A stretch of 64,000 bases of DNA from Bacillus_BD sp963787345 (lineage in GTDB: Bacteria > Bacillota > Bacilli > Bacillales > Cytobacillaceae). The notes beneath the pieces are model-generated. The model worked only from the letters and a program-made list of their open reading frames with translations. It made no database searches and was not told where the DNA came from. The stretch is taken from positions 310,001 through 374,000 of the forward strand of contig CAWBCW010000026.1 in the NCBI GenBank assembly GCA_963787345.1, read 5' to 3'. Position 1 is the first letter of the stretch. Every line of letters begins with the position of its first letter. Shown here piece after piece: positions 46,101 through 53,670 of this stretch. A program made the position numbers and the translations under genes.

Positions 46101-47202
46101 CACAACGAATGGCAAATTAGATACAAAGGCACTTCCAAAACCGGATATACGTGTAAAAGAACTCGTTTTACCTCGTAATCCTCAGGAAGAGTTATTATGT
46201 GAGCTTTTTAAAGATGTATTGAACATCCCACAAGTGGGAGTTGAAGACGGATTTTTTGATTTAGGCGGTCATTCCCTACTAGCTGTTCAGCTGATGGGGC
46301 GCATTAAAGAAGCCTTTGGCAAGGAATTAAATATTGGTCATCTATTTGAAGCGCAGACGGTGGAAAGGCTAGCGAAGAAATTACAAGAAGATGATAAACA
46401 TCATGCCCTTAACGTACTATTACCGCTGCGTAAAGGCGAAAATCCATTGTTTTGTGTTCATCCGGCAGGTGGTTTAAGTTGGTGCTATGCAGGACTGCTA
46501 AAAACATTGCCAACCGATACAGCTATCTATGGTGTACAGGCAAAAGGGATAGGAAAGAAAGAAACACTGCCCAAAACATTGGCTGAAATGGCAGAGGGAT
46601 ACATTAAGGCCATCCAGCAAATACAGCCAAAAGGTCCGTATCGTTTATTAGGCTGGTCGCTCGGTGGGAATGTTGTTCAAGAGATGGCCGTTCAATTGCA
46701 GCAAAAAGGTTATACAGTAGAACGGCTCATTATATTAGATGCTTATCCAATCAACTTTACCCCTCCATTTGAGGTGAGTGAAGAACAAGAAGCTCTTGTG
46801 TCCTTACTTGCGCAGGCAGGATATGAGCCAGAAATGGACGAGCAATTAACTCAAGAATATGTCATCGAACAGTTACAAGCAGAAGGAAGTGCTCTTGCCT
46901 CCCTTTCAGAAGAAACAATCATGAATTTAAAAGAAGTATATAAAAATTCGATTCGCTTATTAAAGGAACATGAAGCTGGCTGCTATAAAGGCAATGCGTT
47001 ATTTTTCAAGTCAACGATTGTTCCAGATTGGATTCCGCATGTAGATGCTGGGTCATGGAGACCATTTATTACAGGTCAAATTGAAAGTTATGACATTCCT
47101 TATCAACATAAGGATATGTGCCAGCCTATTCCGCTTGCACAAATTGGAAACGTGATTAAGGAAGTGCTTGAAGAGAAGGAAGGAGAGAAACAACATGTAT
47201 AA
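40192..47202 (+). CDS. dhbF: Dimodular non-ribosomal peptide synthetase (DhbF-like: C-A-T-C-A-T-TE)
   Basis: 2336 residues, one uninterrupted frame. Domains: C1 (1-430), A1 (450-850, Y-T-S-G-S-T-G at 588), T1 (G-G-H-S, 968), C2 (1025-1460, H-H-I-S-S-D-G at 1148), A2 (1480-1890, Y-T-S-G-S-T-G at 1627), T2 (G-G-H-S, 2024), TE (G-W-S-L-G-G, 2153). Specificity residues read by alignment with GrsA: A1 D-I-L-Q-L-G-M-I-W-K, one change from the glycine code; A2 D-F-W-N-V-G-M-V-H-K, one change from the threonine code. With the aryl starter this gives aryl-Gly-Thr, and the TE would trimerise it as in bacillibactin. C1 has H-H-L-V-S-D-A, Ala in place of the usual Gly. AAGGAGG precedes the ATG. Confidence 0.95.
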   Translation: MDQKSYPLTDAALGIWYAQHMKASSLYNTAEYVQLQGEIDIPLLLKAVEDTITSANSLHIDCFEQDHQVWHRLKDAVPFHCEHQQCSSLDEAKRMMHEDVQTILQLTEDSLVRAIVFTENRDCHYLYLRIHHLVSDAYSFRLIYQQMAERYQAYLNGQSYTKHFGEYEEVIKEEQQYKQSEKYKQDRDFWRNELADIEIVSLSNRTDLDNGELFLYESMFENETWARVQQTAKRLKVNAQHIVMAAVAAYTKRLTNAESIVLSVLMMGRFGSKAVNVPCTKVNTVPFRLDFTVEQAFEQLVLETKCKMLLVSKHQLYRHEQMRRDLQLSPNELLTGPQVNFMPFYEDLHFGQVIGQTEKIAIGAVEDISFNMYRTSEGMRLDVVGNCARYSEKEVKEHALRFKQFFTQLLINEMKPLFTVDYLNDRERQQILMDWNDMNNEVDMDHLPKVFEEQAARTPDAIAIRMNDRSVTYRELMNQVNHIASMLWNKGVHHEHFVGICMDRSVEMISAMIAVLKAGAAYVPLDPTYPRERLNYMIEDAQPSIVLVNSDELPFTVQVNTVHIQKVQGESDLVEWKTIPSPRQAAYMIYTSGSTGNPKGVVIEMAGLMNFLKSMQQTFKLDEKERVLAITTISFDISALEIFLPLLNGASIVLASKEEVQDPEKLADIIKQENITMMQATPVVWQYLVKSSPNVLNGLRVLVGGEALSTTLTNELSRAGCEVHNMYGPTETTIWSTMTLIPAEIDDFPSLGKPIHQTQLYVLDAMLQPVPAGVMGELYIAGQGLARGYFKRQDLTAERFVANPYGPKGSRMYRTGDLVQWNTDGTLQYISRSDHQIKIRGFRIELGEIEAKITKHEEVKQAVVIVREDVPGDKRIVAYIVGEVDHQQLLDSLKAELPEYMVPSSIVQLDAMPLTNNEKIDRKRLPKPSMNAEQKKEPQTELEKTLCALFEEVLSIEQVGIDEDFFRLGGHSILATQLLLKIRHELRVNLSIAMIFEYPTVELLADVLQHQQAEDMPQQIQQRERQTYTPLSFNQRSLWFIHHLEGPSPTYNIPLVLTFKRKMNVAKFKEAVQMVVNRHDVLRTRYPAIDGVPYQQLVEEPVTFNVVTIAKDEEEKAIKEATRYAFDLQREVGFKVTVINEKIAVFVMHHISSDGWSLATLTNDLQAAYDGLPLEPLPIQYADYALWQQQFLDHKVNGASLQDRELQYWKKQLEGIPDEIELLVDHKRKPNRQAQGDSFKFIIPAQLHKQLLQLAKEHNATLYMVLLAAFSAMATKIGAGEDIVVGSPVAGREDEATFDVIGMFINTLVMRVDTSDNPRFEQLIERVRTTSIEAYEHGHIPFDRLVEKINPERVVSRHPLFQIMFALQNTPMPVLDLDDNEAQIELYTVGLSKFDLSIEMRELYVDGKENGIEAVVEFRTDLYDADTIEVLMHRFMMVLSQLEKNRTVEDLLIVTEQERQRALIEWNSDFLETEPSTIVEQFERQVAKHPTRVAVSFDGKQLTYEELNQRANQLARHLMARGVQAESYVVLLLPRSLDMLVSIIAVLKTGAGYVPIDPSYPKERIEYILEDVQPYMFITQSDMELLNRIEDIEYTYIDLGFIEKYDNKNISQGERLAPLTSLNPAYIIYTSGSTGRPKGVVIPHQNVIRLLHATQHWFGFNERDVWTLFHSYAFDFSVWEIWGALLYGGELVVVPHEVSRSPKQFLQLLAHKNVTVLNQTPSAFYQLMQADKEHPEIGRQLNLRYIVFGGEALDLSRLEDWYSRHDEDKPALINMYGITETTVHVSYVRITEEMTRRKANSLIGVAIPDLDVYVLDAKLKPVPPNVIGEMYVAGEGLARGYLGRKALTAERFIANPYGKPGSRMYRTGDLARWTKNGELDYIGRIDNQVKIRGFRIELGEIEHVLLKHPQIVQAVVIVREDVPGDVRLAAYIVTEHNQVVEGREIRQFVAEELPDYMIPSTFTVIEEMPLTTNGKLDTKALPKPDIRVKELVLPRNPQEELLCELFKDVLNIPQVGVEDGFFDLGGHSLLAVQLMGRIKEAFGKELNIGHLFEAQTVERLAKKLQEDDKHHALNVLLPLRKGENPLFCVHPAGGLSWCYAGLLKTLPTDTAIYGVQAKGIGKKETLPKTLAEMAEGYIKAIQQIQPKGPYRLLGWSLGGNVVQEMAVQLQQKGYTVERLIILDAYPINFTPPFEVSEEQEALVSLLAQAGYEPEMDEQLTQEYVIEQLQAEGSALASLSEETIMNLKEVYKNSIRLLKEHEAGCYKGNALFFKSTIVPDWIPHVDAGSWRPFITGQIESYDIPYQHKDMCQPIPLAQIGNVIKEVLEEKEGEKQHV

Positions 47203-47413
47203 TCCATTTGAAAATGAAGAGTCACATTATGTCGTATTAATAAATGAAGAGGGTCAATATTCATTATGGCCAGTCTCTATTGACATACCAAATGGCTGGA
47301 ACAAAGAATATGGACCGAGGGTGAAGGGGGAATGCCAGCAATACATTGAACAGAATTGGCAGGACATGAGGCCGACAAGTTTAAGAGAAGCGATGAATGG
47401 GATTATATGTTAA
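47195..47413 (+). CDS. MbtH-like protein
   Basis: 72 residues. Family signature complete: Y-S-L-W-P near residue 26, P-N-G-W-N, then Y-I-E-Q-N-W-Q-D-M-R-P. MbtH proteins bind adenylation domains and are needed for their activity or solubility. The ATG at 47195 lies within the last codons of dhbF (8-base overlap), with AAGGAGAG before it. Confidence 0.93.
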   Translation: MYNPFENEESHYVVLINEEGQYSLWPVSIDIPNGWNKEYGPRVKGECQQYIEQNWQDMRPTSLREAMNGIIC

Positions 47414-48795
47414 TGAAGAAACATGTCAACATTATGGTTTTGTATGTCGTCGCCATGTTTATGGTGTCGATTGATGGTACGATTATGAATGTGATTTTAC
47501 CAACGATTGCGATGGATTTTAATGTACATGCAAATGGTACAAACGGGATTAATATCAGTTATTTATGCAGCATAGCGGTTAGTTTGCCGGCGGCCGGGTA
47601 TTTGGCGAATCGCTTTGGAGTGAAACGAGTCTTTTTAATAGCTGTATTCGTCTTTACATTGGCTTCGTTTTTGTGTGGCATTGCCAATTCACTAACAGGT
47701 CTGATTTTGGCACGGGTATTACAAGGATTAGCAGGTGGAATCATTACACCTGTTAGTATGGCATTGTTATTTCGGACATTTTCTCCGGCAGAACGTCAAA
47801 GGCTGTCACGGTCGCTTGTGCTGCCCATTGCGTTTGCACCTGCCATTGGGCCGTTAGTGGGAGGCGTGCTAGCAGAGTATATGTCCTGGCAGTGGACATT
47901 TTTTATTAATATTCCATTTGGACTGTTTGTTGTAGCATTAGGAGTCATTACACTGAAGGAATTTGAAGTGTTCGAGTCCAAATTTGATTTAAAAGGCTAT
48001 ATCTATGTAGCGCTGGGTTTGCCGACTTTGATGATGGCTTTAAGTTTAATCGCCTCTGAAGGGGTAACGTGGAAGGTTCTTGTATTCGGTGTCATCGGCA
48101 TTTCATTGCTCATACAGTTTTATCGTTATGAAAAAAAACTCACAGAGCCTTTGCTGGATATACGTTTATATGAAGACAAACTTTTTAGTTCATTAAGCTT
48201 TGTTGCGATGTGTTCAATGGGTGCGTTAATGGGAATGCTGTATTTATTTCCACTGATGTATCAATATACGTATTCAGCTTCTGCACTAGAAAGTTCACTC
48301 ATTCTATTTACAGAGGCAATAGGATTAATGGTCGCATCACGAATTTTACCGAAAACATCTAAGAGATTTGGGATGAGAACAGTGATTCAAACCGGGTTAA
48401 TCGGAACCGTGATTGTGTTTTTGAGTATTATTACATTAGGACCAACCGCTAATCCGTGGGTATTGAGGGTGTTAATGTTTTTCATTGGAATCTTTTTAGG
48501 ACAGACAGTGGTTGGAGCTCAAGTATCTGCTTTTAATCGTGTCACAAGGATGAATATGAGTAAGGCGACAACTTTATATAATATGTTAAATCGTGTGGGT
48601 GCTGCCTTAGGAATTGCCATTGTTGCGACCATATTATCAATGGCTCTGCAAGTAGTCGATAGTGTTATCGCCTATCAAATCGCTTTATTGGGCACGATCG
48701 GATTATTGCTGCTCGGGTGGACCTTTACGTTATCAGTACGATCGGAGGCTTTCGCATTAAATGAAGATAAAGGAATAAGTGAAAGTAAAGCATGA
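47407..48795 (+). CDS. MFS transporter, DHA2 drug:H+ antiporter type, probable siderophore exporter
   Basis: About 462 residues with 12-14 membrane helices. The N-terminal motif S-I-D-G-T-I-M-N-V-I-L-P and R-V-L-Q-G-L-A-G-G-I-I-T-P are characteristic of the DHA2 family. The ATG at 47407 overlaps the mbtH stop (ATGTTAA); ATG 47413 is an alternative. In B. subtilis the MFS protein YmfD exports bacillibactin; position inside this operon suggests the same task. Confidence 0.88.
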   Translation: MLMKKHVNIMVLYVVAMFMVSIDGTIMNVILPTIAMDFNVHANGTNGINISYLCSIAVSLPAAGYLANRFGVKRVFLIAVFVFTLASFLCGIANSLTGLILARVLQGLAGGIITPVSMALLFRTFSPAERQRLSRSLVLPIAFAPAIGPLVGGVLAEYMSWQWTFFINIPFGLFVVALGVITLKEFEVFESKFDLKGYIYVALGLPTLMMALSLIASEGVTWKVLVFGVIGISLLIQFYRYEKKLTEPLLDIRLYEDKLFSSLSFVAMCSMGALMGMLYLFPLMYQYTYSASALESSLILFTEAIGLMVASRILPKTSKRFGMRTVIQTGLIGTVIVFLSIITLGPTANPWVLRVLMFFIGIFLGQTVVGAQVSAFNRVTRMNMSKATTLYNMLNRVGAALGIAIVATILSMALQVVDSVIAYQIALLGTIGLLLLGWTFTLSVRSEAFALNEDKGISESKA

Positions 48796-49481
48796 TTCGT
48801 GTATATGTTTGTCAGATAGAAAGGATAGAAGAGAAGTTGTTTGATCAGTTTCTTTCTTTCCTTTCCAAAGAACGTCAAGAATATATTTTGCGATTCCGTC
48901 ATTACGAAGATCGTTTACGTAGCTTGATCGGCAGTTTGCTACAACATATGGAGTTAGCGAAACAATTACAATGTGAACCGTTGGAACTAAAATACCAGGT
49001 AAATGAATTTGGTAAATGGGAATTAGAAAATAATGAACTCTATTTTAATCTTTCACATGCTGGTCAGTATGCTGTTTGTGCGATAAGTGACCGTCCAGTA
49101 GGAATTGATATTGAACAAATGGTTTCTCGCGACTTTTCGATTTTTCAAAGTGTATGGACGGAAAGAGAGAAGAAGCTCTTTCAAGTCCATAACATGGAGG
49201 ATTTCTATGATTTATGGACCGCGAAAGAGAGTTATGTGAAATGGTTAGGAACAGGTTTAGCAACCGATTTACAGACGATGAGCATTGAATTGGATGGTTC
49301 CGTTTATCAACATGGCCATAAAGCAGATGTACGTGTTCAACATCTATGGATTGGTTCGCAATATAGATGTGCGGTATGTAGTGAGGATCGTGTAGATCGA
49401 GTTATGGATGTTACCATGAATCATTTGAAAGCTTTTTATGCGGGAGAGAAATGGAGCAATGAGGAACATTCAAGTTGCTAA
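48792..49481 (+). CDS. sfp: 4'-phosphopantetheinyl transferase (Sfp type)
   Basis: Transfers phosphopantetheine from CoA to the carrier domains of the synthetase. 229 residues. Motifs F-N-L-S-H-A-G, V-G-I-D-I-E and W-T-A-K-E-S-Y-V-K are all present in order. Start overlaps the MFS stop (ATGA). Sfp is usually encoded away from dhb genes in Bacillus; here it makes the module self-sufficient for carrier activation. Confidence 0.93.
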   Translation: MIRVYVCQIERIEEKLFDQFLSFLSKERQEYILRFRHYEDRLRSLIGSLLQHMELAKQLQCEPLELKYQVNEFGKWELENNELYFNLSHAGQYAVCAISDRPVGIDIEQMVSRDFSIFQSVWTEREKKLFQVHNMEDFYDLWTAKESYVKWLGTGLATDLQTMSIELDGSVYQHGHKADVRVQHLWIGSQYRCAVCSEDRVDRVMDVTMNHLKAFYAGEKWSNEEHSSC

Positions 49482-49689
49482 GGGGATATGTTCTTGTACA
49501 GTCATTCCAAATAGCTATAAATGAACTTCACTCGGAATGATCGCTGAGATTGGGTAAATAGACCGTTTTTCAGTAATGAAACAATACGCTGGTTTTTATT
49601 GGCGAAAGCACTAATCTAGGCATTTTACTGTGGATGATACTTCTCTTTCACGAAACGAGAATCAATACTAGAAATGTGGGGACGGTTTG

Positions 49690-50345
49690 AAACCACTGAA
49701 AAAGTCACTTTTTAAATAATTAAGCACAAATTAAGGAATTTTTTCTTTTGAGATTTTCGAATCCCATCAATTTTTCAATAATATAGTAAATGAGAGATAA
49801 AGAATCAGAGTTTTGGCCTTTTGATGAGGATAGTATTTTATTTAACTATCCTCTTAAAGTAACGGCTATGGCTGTCAATTTGGCTTGTATGGACATGCTT
49901 AATTGATCGTTCCCTTTTCGAAGGAACATCTGTAGTACTCTCTTCCACTTTTAACCTTTGCGTATTTTTATTATTATTTTTATTACCTTAATTACAAAAC
50001 CACTCGTTTATAACTAAATCTCTCTTCGTCCATCCTATAGGCTATGGCCTTCTCTGAATCGCCTAATTTTTTTCTTCTAAACTTCGCTAAGGGACTGGGA
50101 TGAGGTAATTCATCTTCCGGATTTATGTCAAGAAAATACGTATAAGCTAAATTTAACGAAGCATCTTCAATCACTACCGTACATCTGATAAATTATAAAG
50201 GCGTTGTAAAAATCAATAATTTGGCCATGAGTTCAGATTCTTTGGCAGATCTTCCTTAATACTTATAATAAGAGTGTTTAAGAAGCTTAATTGCATACCT
50301 TTGTCTTTAAGCATTAAACCCCCCCCTTTTTGGTGATTGTTTCTC
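49690..50345 (-). mobile_element. IS1182-like element remnant with internal deletion (right flank of the siderophore genes)
   Basis: On the minus strand the frame opens at ATG 50314 with M-L-K-D-K-G-M-Q-L-S, then after a break gives Y-N-L-S-D-V and I-E-D-A-S-L-N-L-A-Y, then P-E-D-E-L-P-H-P-S and L-A-K-F-R-R-K-K-L (50180-50060), the N-terminal part of IS1182-type transposases. From about 49915 the 3' end follows, closely similar to 37760-37970. The middle (catalytic domain) is deleted. The outer end at 49690 carries ACCACTGAAAAAGT, an IS end. The gap 49482-49689 shows no gene, only a weak hairpin near 49500-49540. Confidence 0.8.
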
Positions 50346-50464
50346 GTCAACTCTACTATAACAAATTGGGGGATTTTTCTATTATTCAATATTTATTATC
50401 TTTGTAAGATAATTTCTAACTATTTGGAAGCCTTTTAGTGGCTTCGGATCTTTCACATGTTTCA

Positions 50465-51247
50465 TTACATTTTCACGGCAACTCTTCTCGTCATCAGCCG
50501 AATAATCCAGAGAGCGATTCCGAGAATGACTAAGACACCTAGGATAGAAATGGGTAAAGAAAGCGGAAGAGGGGCCAACATCTCAAAGACTGGTAATCCT
50601 AATGCCGCGCTTAACAACCCATCTGAAGCAATGAGAATTACAAGTGCCAAAACAATGGATCCTAAACCGATCAGCACACCAAAGCGGTAAAAAGTGGCAC
50701 TGATGATCCAACCGGCGACAAAATAGGTTAGGAGATTTAATGCAAAGATTAAGATAGCTAGTAACCAATTGCTTTGAAGATCTATAAACGGAGAGATAAC
50801 CACCGATTCAATGATATCTCCAATAACATTGTTGTCTTCTCCCGAACTTCGATTTGAAAAAGGGTTATTTTCAACCGTATACCATTGCGTTAAACGGATA
50901 AGCCAATGTTCGATGAGGGAGATAACACTAGCTATTACAGGAATGGCAAAGGATAACCCGATCGTGGATAGCACGGCTCCTTTAAAATAATCATTTCTTG
51001 TTACACCATTGCCTATATAATGGCCGAGAAATCCGTAGACCGAAATAATCCCTATGACTAACATAAAAATATTAGATGAGGTATAAATCGCTGAAAAATA
51101 GTAATTAACTCCGGTGTCATTAATAACATGAACGATGATTTTAATGACGTGAATCACGAACATCACACCTAGAAAACCGAGAGACCAAAAAAATTGTATC
51201 CAAAATAAGTCTGTTGCTACTTTTGGATAAATAGCTTTATGATTCAT
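50465..51247 (-). CDS. ABC transporter permease of a YtrA/YtrB-type module
   Basis: 260 residues with six hydrophobic segments, no binding motif. It directly follows the ATPase gene (1-base gap; GAGGAGGAG at the ATPase end serves as ribosome site). Permeases in GntR(YtrA)-ATPase-permease units belong to export or sensing systems linked to wall stress in Bacillus. The substrate is unknown. Confidence 0.82.
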   Translation of the reverse strand: MNHKAIYPKVATDLFWIQFFWSLGFLGVMFVIHVIKIIVHVINDTGVNYYFSAIYTSSNIFMLVIGIISVYGFLGHYIGNGVTRNDYFKGAVLSTIGLSFAIPVIASVISLIEHWLIRLTQWYTVENNPFSNRSSGEDNNVIGDIIESVVISPFIDLQSNWLLAILIFALNLLTYFVAGWIISATFYRFGVLIGLGSIVLALVILIASDGLLSAALGLPVFEMLAPLPLSLPISILGVLVILGIALWIIRLMTRRVAVKM

Positions 51248-51248
51248 C

Positions 51249-52118
51249 TTACTCCTCCTCTGTTAAATGAATAAATAGATCCTGTAACGAGATTGGTCCA
51301 ACTTCAAGTTCCTTTTCAAGGGCGGTTTGCCGATCTTGGTCGCTCAAATCTCCGTATATCATCACTGACTTTGTATTTCCTAATTGTTGGACATTGAGTC
51401 TCTTCAATGGACGAACAAATTCATCGACAACATCTGCAGCACCTGTAATGGAAGCTCCTTTTGTAACAAGTGATTCGTAGTCCTCCTGAAGAACGATTTT
51501 TCCCTTATGCAAAATTAAAACTTCATCAAATAAATAGTCCATTTCTGAAACGAGATGAGTGGAAAGAATGATGATTCGTGGGTAGTTTTCTTGATCGTTT
51601 AATAACTCTTTATAGAAGATGTCCCTTGTTGGTGCATCCATTCCAAGATAGGCCTCATCGAAAATGGTAATGGGAGAACGGCTTGCCAAGCCCAATGTGA
51701 CGTTCAAAGCTGCTTGCATCCCTTTTGAAAATTGTTTAGCCGGCTTATCTAGTGGGAGCTTAAAGCGCCCGGCGAGTTGATTTGCAAATTCAATGTCAAA
51801 GTATGGTCGGTATTTTTTCATATTATTGAACATGGTTTTTACGTTATCGGATTCTTCTTTGTAATCTTTCGGATAAATAAAGTGAACTTGCTGCATAATC
51901 ACAGCATTCTCAAAAGGCGTTTCTCCATTAATCAAAAGCATCCCATCTGATGGTTCGCGAAAGGAAGCTAAGATGGAAAGAAGGGACGTTTTCCCAGCGC
52001 CATTTCTTCCTAATAAGCCGTAAACTTTACCATCCTCAAGTGTAAAAGATACATCTCGCAGTGCGGTGTGACTTCCATAATGTAAGCTTAGATTGTTCGC
52101 CTCAGCCTTCACGGTCAT
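51249..52118 (-). CDS. ABC transporter ATPase (YtrB-like)
   Basis: 289 residues. Walker A G-R-N-G-A-G-K-T-S, a degenerate signature F-S-K-G-M-Q-A-A-L, Walker B I-T-I-F-D-E-A-Y-L-G-M-D, H-loop L-S-T-H-L. The altered signature is usual for YtrB/EcsA-like ATPases. ATG 52118 chosen since AAAGGA lies 10 bases upstream, within the end of the GntR gene, which it overlaps by 17 bases. Confidence 0.88.
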   Translation of the reverse strand: MTVKAEANNLSLHYGSHTALRDVSFTLEDGKVYGLLGRNGAGKTSLLSILASFREPSDGMLLINGETPFENAVIMQQVHFIYPKDYKEESDNVKTMFNNMKKYRPYFDIEFANQLAGRFKLPLDKPAKQFSKGMQAALNVTLGLASRSPITIFDEAYLGMDAPTRDIFYKELLNDQENYPRIIILSTHLVSEMDYLFDEVLILHKGKIVLQEDYESLVTKGASITGAADVVDEFVRPLKRLNVQQLGNTKSVMIYGDLSDQDRQTALEKELEVGPISLQDLFIHLTEEE

Positions 52119-52500
52119 TCGTTCCACGTCCTTTCACTTTTTTCATTAATTCAATGATTTCATCTACGCCAATGTCTAATTTATCTGCCTCTCGTACAAG
52201 CTTTACAATATATTCATCTACAAAGGCGTCTTTCCGTTTTCGAACTAATTTCTCTCGGGAGCCTTCAGCAACAAACATACCGATGCCACGCTTTTTAAAT
52301 AAAATACCTTCTTCCACTAATTGATTGACCCCCTTTGATACGGTTGCGTGATTAATTTTATAAAAATTAACAAGTTGGTTCGTTGAAGGAGCTTGTTCCC
52401 CTTCAAGTAATTGTTGGTTGACAATTTGGTCTTCAATCTTTTCCCTGATTTGCAGGTAAATGGGTTTATCCCGATCAAAGAGCTTGCTCAATCGCTTCAC
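52102..52500 (-). CDS. GntR-family regulator, YtrA subfamily
   Basis: 132 residues: winged helix at 15-80 (I-Y-L-Q-I-R-E-K-I-E-D-Q-I, then G-E-Q-A-P-S-T-N-Q-L and A-T-V-S-K-G-V-N-Q-L) and a short C-terminal dimer helix rather than a ligand domain, which defines the YtrA group. GTG start at 52500. First gene of the operon; the palindrome at 52526-52555 just upstream is a strong candidate for its own operator. Confidence 0.92.
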   Translation of the reverse strand: MKRLSKLFDRDKPIYLQIREKIEDQIVNQQLLEGEQAPSTNQLVNFYKINHATVSKGVNQLVEEGILFKKRGIGMFVAEGSREKLVRKRKDAFVDEYIVKLVREADKLDIGVDEIIELMKKVKGRGTNDREG

Positions 52501-52525
52501 CCCATTTCTTTTGCTCTAATAGTTA

Positions 52526-52555
52526 TATGGTTATATACCTATGTGTATAACCATA
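52526..52555 (-). promoter_or_regulatory. Operator of the GntR/ABC operon
   Basis: TATGGTTATA (52526-52535) and TATAACCATA (52546-52555) form a perfect 10-base inverted repeat around 10 bases, 26 bases upstream of the regulator start. The two-fold symmetry fits a YtrA-type dimer. Confidence 0.8.
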
Positions 52556-52711
52556 ACAGACGTAAAATGGGGTGTCAATAAATATTGACCCATGAAAGGC
52601 GATAAAACGGCTTATAATCTTACAATAGTTTTAGGGAATTTTAATAAGAGGTTAGAGGTTAATGTGGTATATTAATAGTAAGTAAAAAACTTGAGAAGGA
52701 CAGAGGGACTT

Positions 52712-52918
52712 ATGATGAATATTTTGCTGATTCCTGCAAAAAAGGGGAAAAATGGTCACCCAAAAATCGTCATTACTTCATATGAAAGAGAAGAGGAATA
52801 TGAAATCATAGGGGAATGTGGCGATCATGACGAATACCACGAGATTCATGAAAATGAAAGAGAAGGAATTAATATTGTACTAGAGCGGATTTCTAATAAT
52901 CTGAGTAATAGATTGTGA
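52712..52918 (+). CDS. Small acidic protein of unknown function
   Basis: 68 residues from ATG 52712 (or 52715), with AGAGGGA before it. It starts M-M-N-I-L-L-I-P-A-K-K and contains an acidic, His-rich middle (G-D-H-D-E-Y-H-E-I-H-E-N-E). Family not recognised. Its upstream region is the divergent gap with the GntR operator. Confidence 0.55.
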   Translation: MMNILLIPAKKGKNGHPKIVITSYEREEEYEIIGECGDHDEYHEIHENEREGINIVLERISNNLSNRL

Positions 52919-52925
52919 AACAGAG

Positions 52926-53078
52926 AGAAGGTTCGAGACTGCTAAAAAAGGATTTCCTTGAATCAGTTCGTAGACTTCTTCATTAATATAAAGTGAATAA
53001 AAGGAGATAGAACATCTACATATAGTAGCTGATCTATCTCCTTTTCTCTTTAAATAGACTTTTTAGTGGCCTCAGACG
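52926..53078. mobile_element. MITE-like element related to IS1182-type ends
   Basis: Imperfect terminal inverted repeats (GAGACTGCTAAAAAAG at 52935-52950 and the inverse of GAGGCCACTAAAAAGT at 53058-53073) enclose a hairpin AAAAGGAGATAG (52999-53010) / CTATCTCCTTTT (53034-53045). It carries no frame. A similar end (CCTTTTAGTGGCTTC) lies alone at about 50434-50448. The ends and hairpin resemble those of the two IS remnants, so it may be a non-autonomous derivative. Confidence 0.5.
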
Positions 53079-53101
53079 GTTTTCCTTGTTTCAGCCAAAG
53101 G

Positions 53102-53250
53102 TTATTCTACGATTTCTTGTAATTTTTCCTTTGCAATGGCTTTTAAGCGAACAGCTTCAGACACGCGTTCATGTAAATCAGGAGCTACTTCTACAGTAAA
53201 TTGTCTGTTTAAGACAACATTTTTTAGTTCAGCTATATTTTTACATGGTT
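53102..53250 (-). pseudogene. Unidentified reading-frame fragment
   Basis: A minus-strand frame without start reads N-R-Q-F-T-V-E-V-A-P-D-L-H-E-R-V and A-I-A-K-E-K-L-Q-E-I-V-E before a stop at 53102. It has normal protein-like composition and looks like the tail of a lost gene. I do not recognise the family. Confidence 0.3.
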
Positions 53251-53314
53251 GCTTGCGCTTTCATGAATGACCCAAACATTATTTTGCTGATAACCTAAAG
53301 CGAATCTTGGCACA

Positions 53315-53482
53315 AAGTATATTATTGAAATTGTTGAACTGATTTCAAAGGAAGTAAAATCAAGAAACAAGGCGTTTATCGTGGTCACCCATGATGAACA
53401 TCTATTAAAATAGTGCGACAAAGTCTATTAAATGTCAGGTGGAAATTTAAAACTACATGAAGGCATGCTCGCCATTCATTAA
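53315..53482 (+). pseudogene. Remnant of an ABC transporter ATPase (C-terminal end)
   Basis: The frame reads F-I-V-V-T-H-D-E-H-L-L-K, stop, C-D-K-V-Y, stop, M-S-G-G-N-L-K-L-H-E-G. V-V-T-H-D is the H-loop of ABC ATPases and the D-K-V-Y-x-M-x-x-G piece follows it in the LolD/MacB type. Two in-frame stops and the missing Walker motifs show it is dead. 53483-53670 shows nothing supportable. Confidence 0.65.
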
Positions 53483-53670
53483 CTGAAACAGAAGGGCAGT
53501 TCTTCTGACTCCTGCCTTTTTGTTCTTCTATATTGATTGGTTACGGTGTAAGCAAATCATATTTTTGAAAATCTAGATAACTGCTATAAAGGTCGGCTTT
53601 TAAAATGTCTGTTCAAATAAGGACAATGTTCATGTAAAGTCTTGGATAAAATAATAGAATCAATCCTTAA

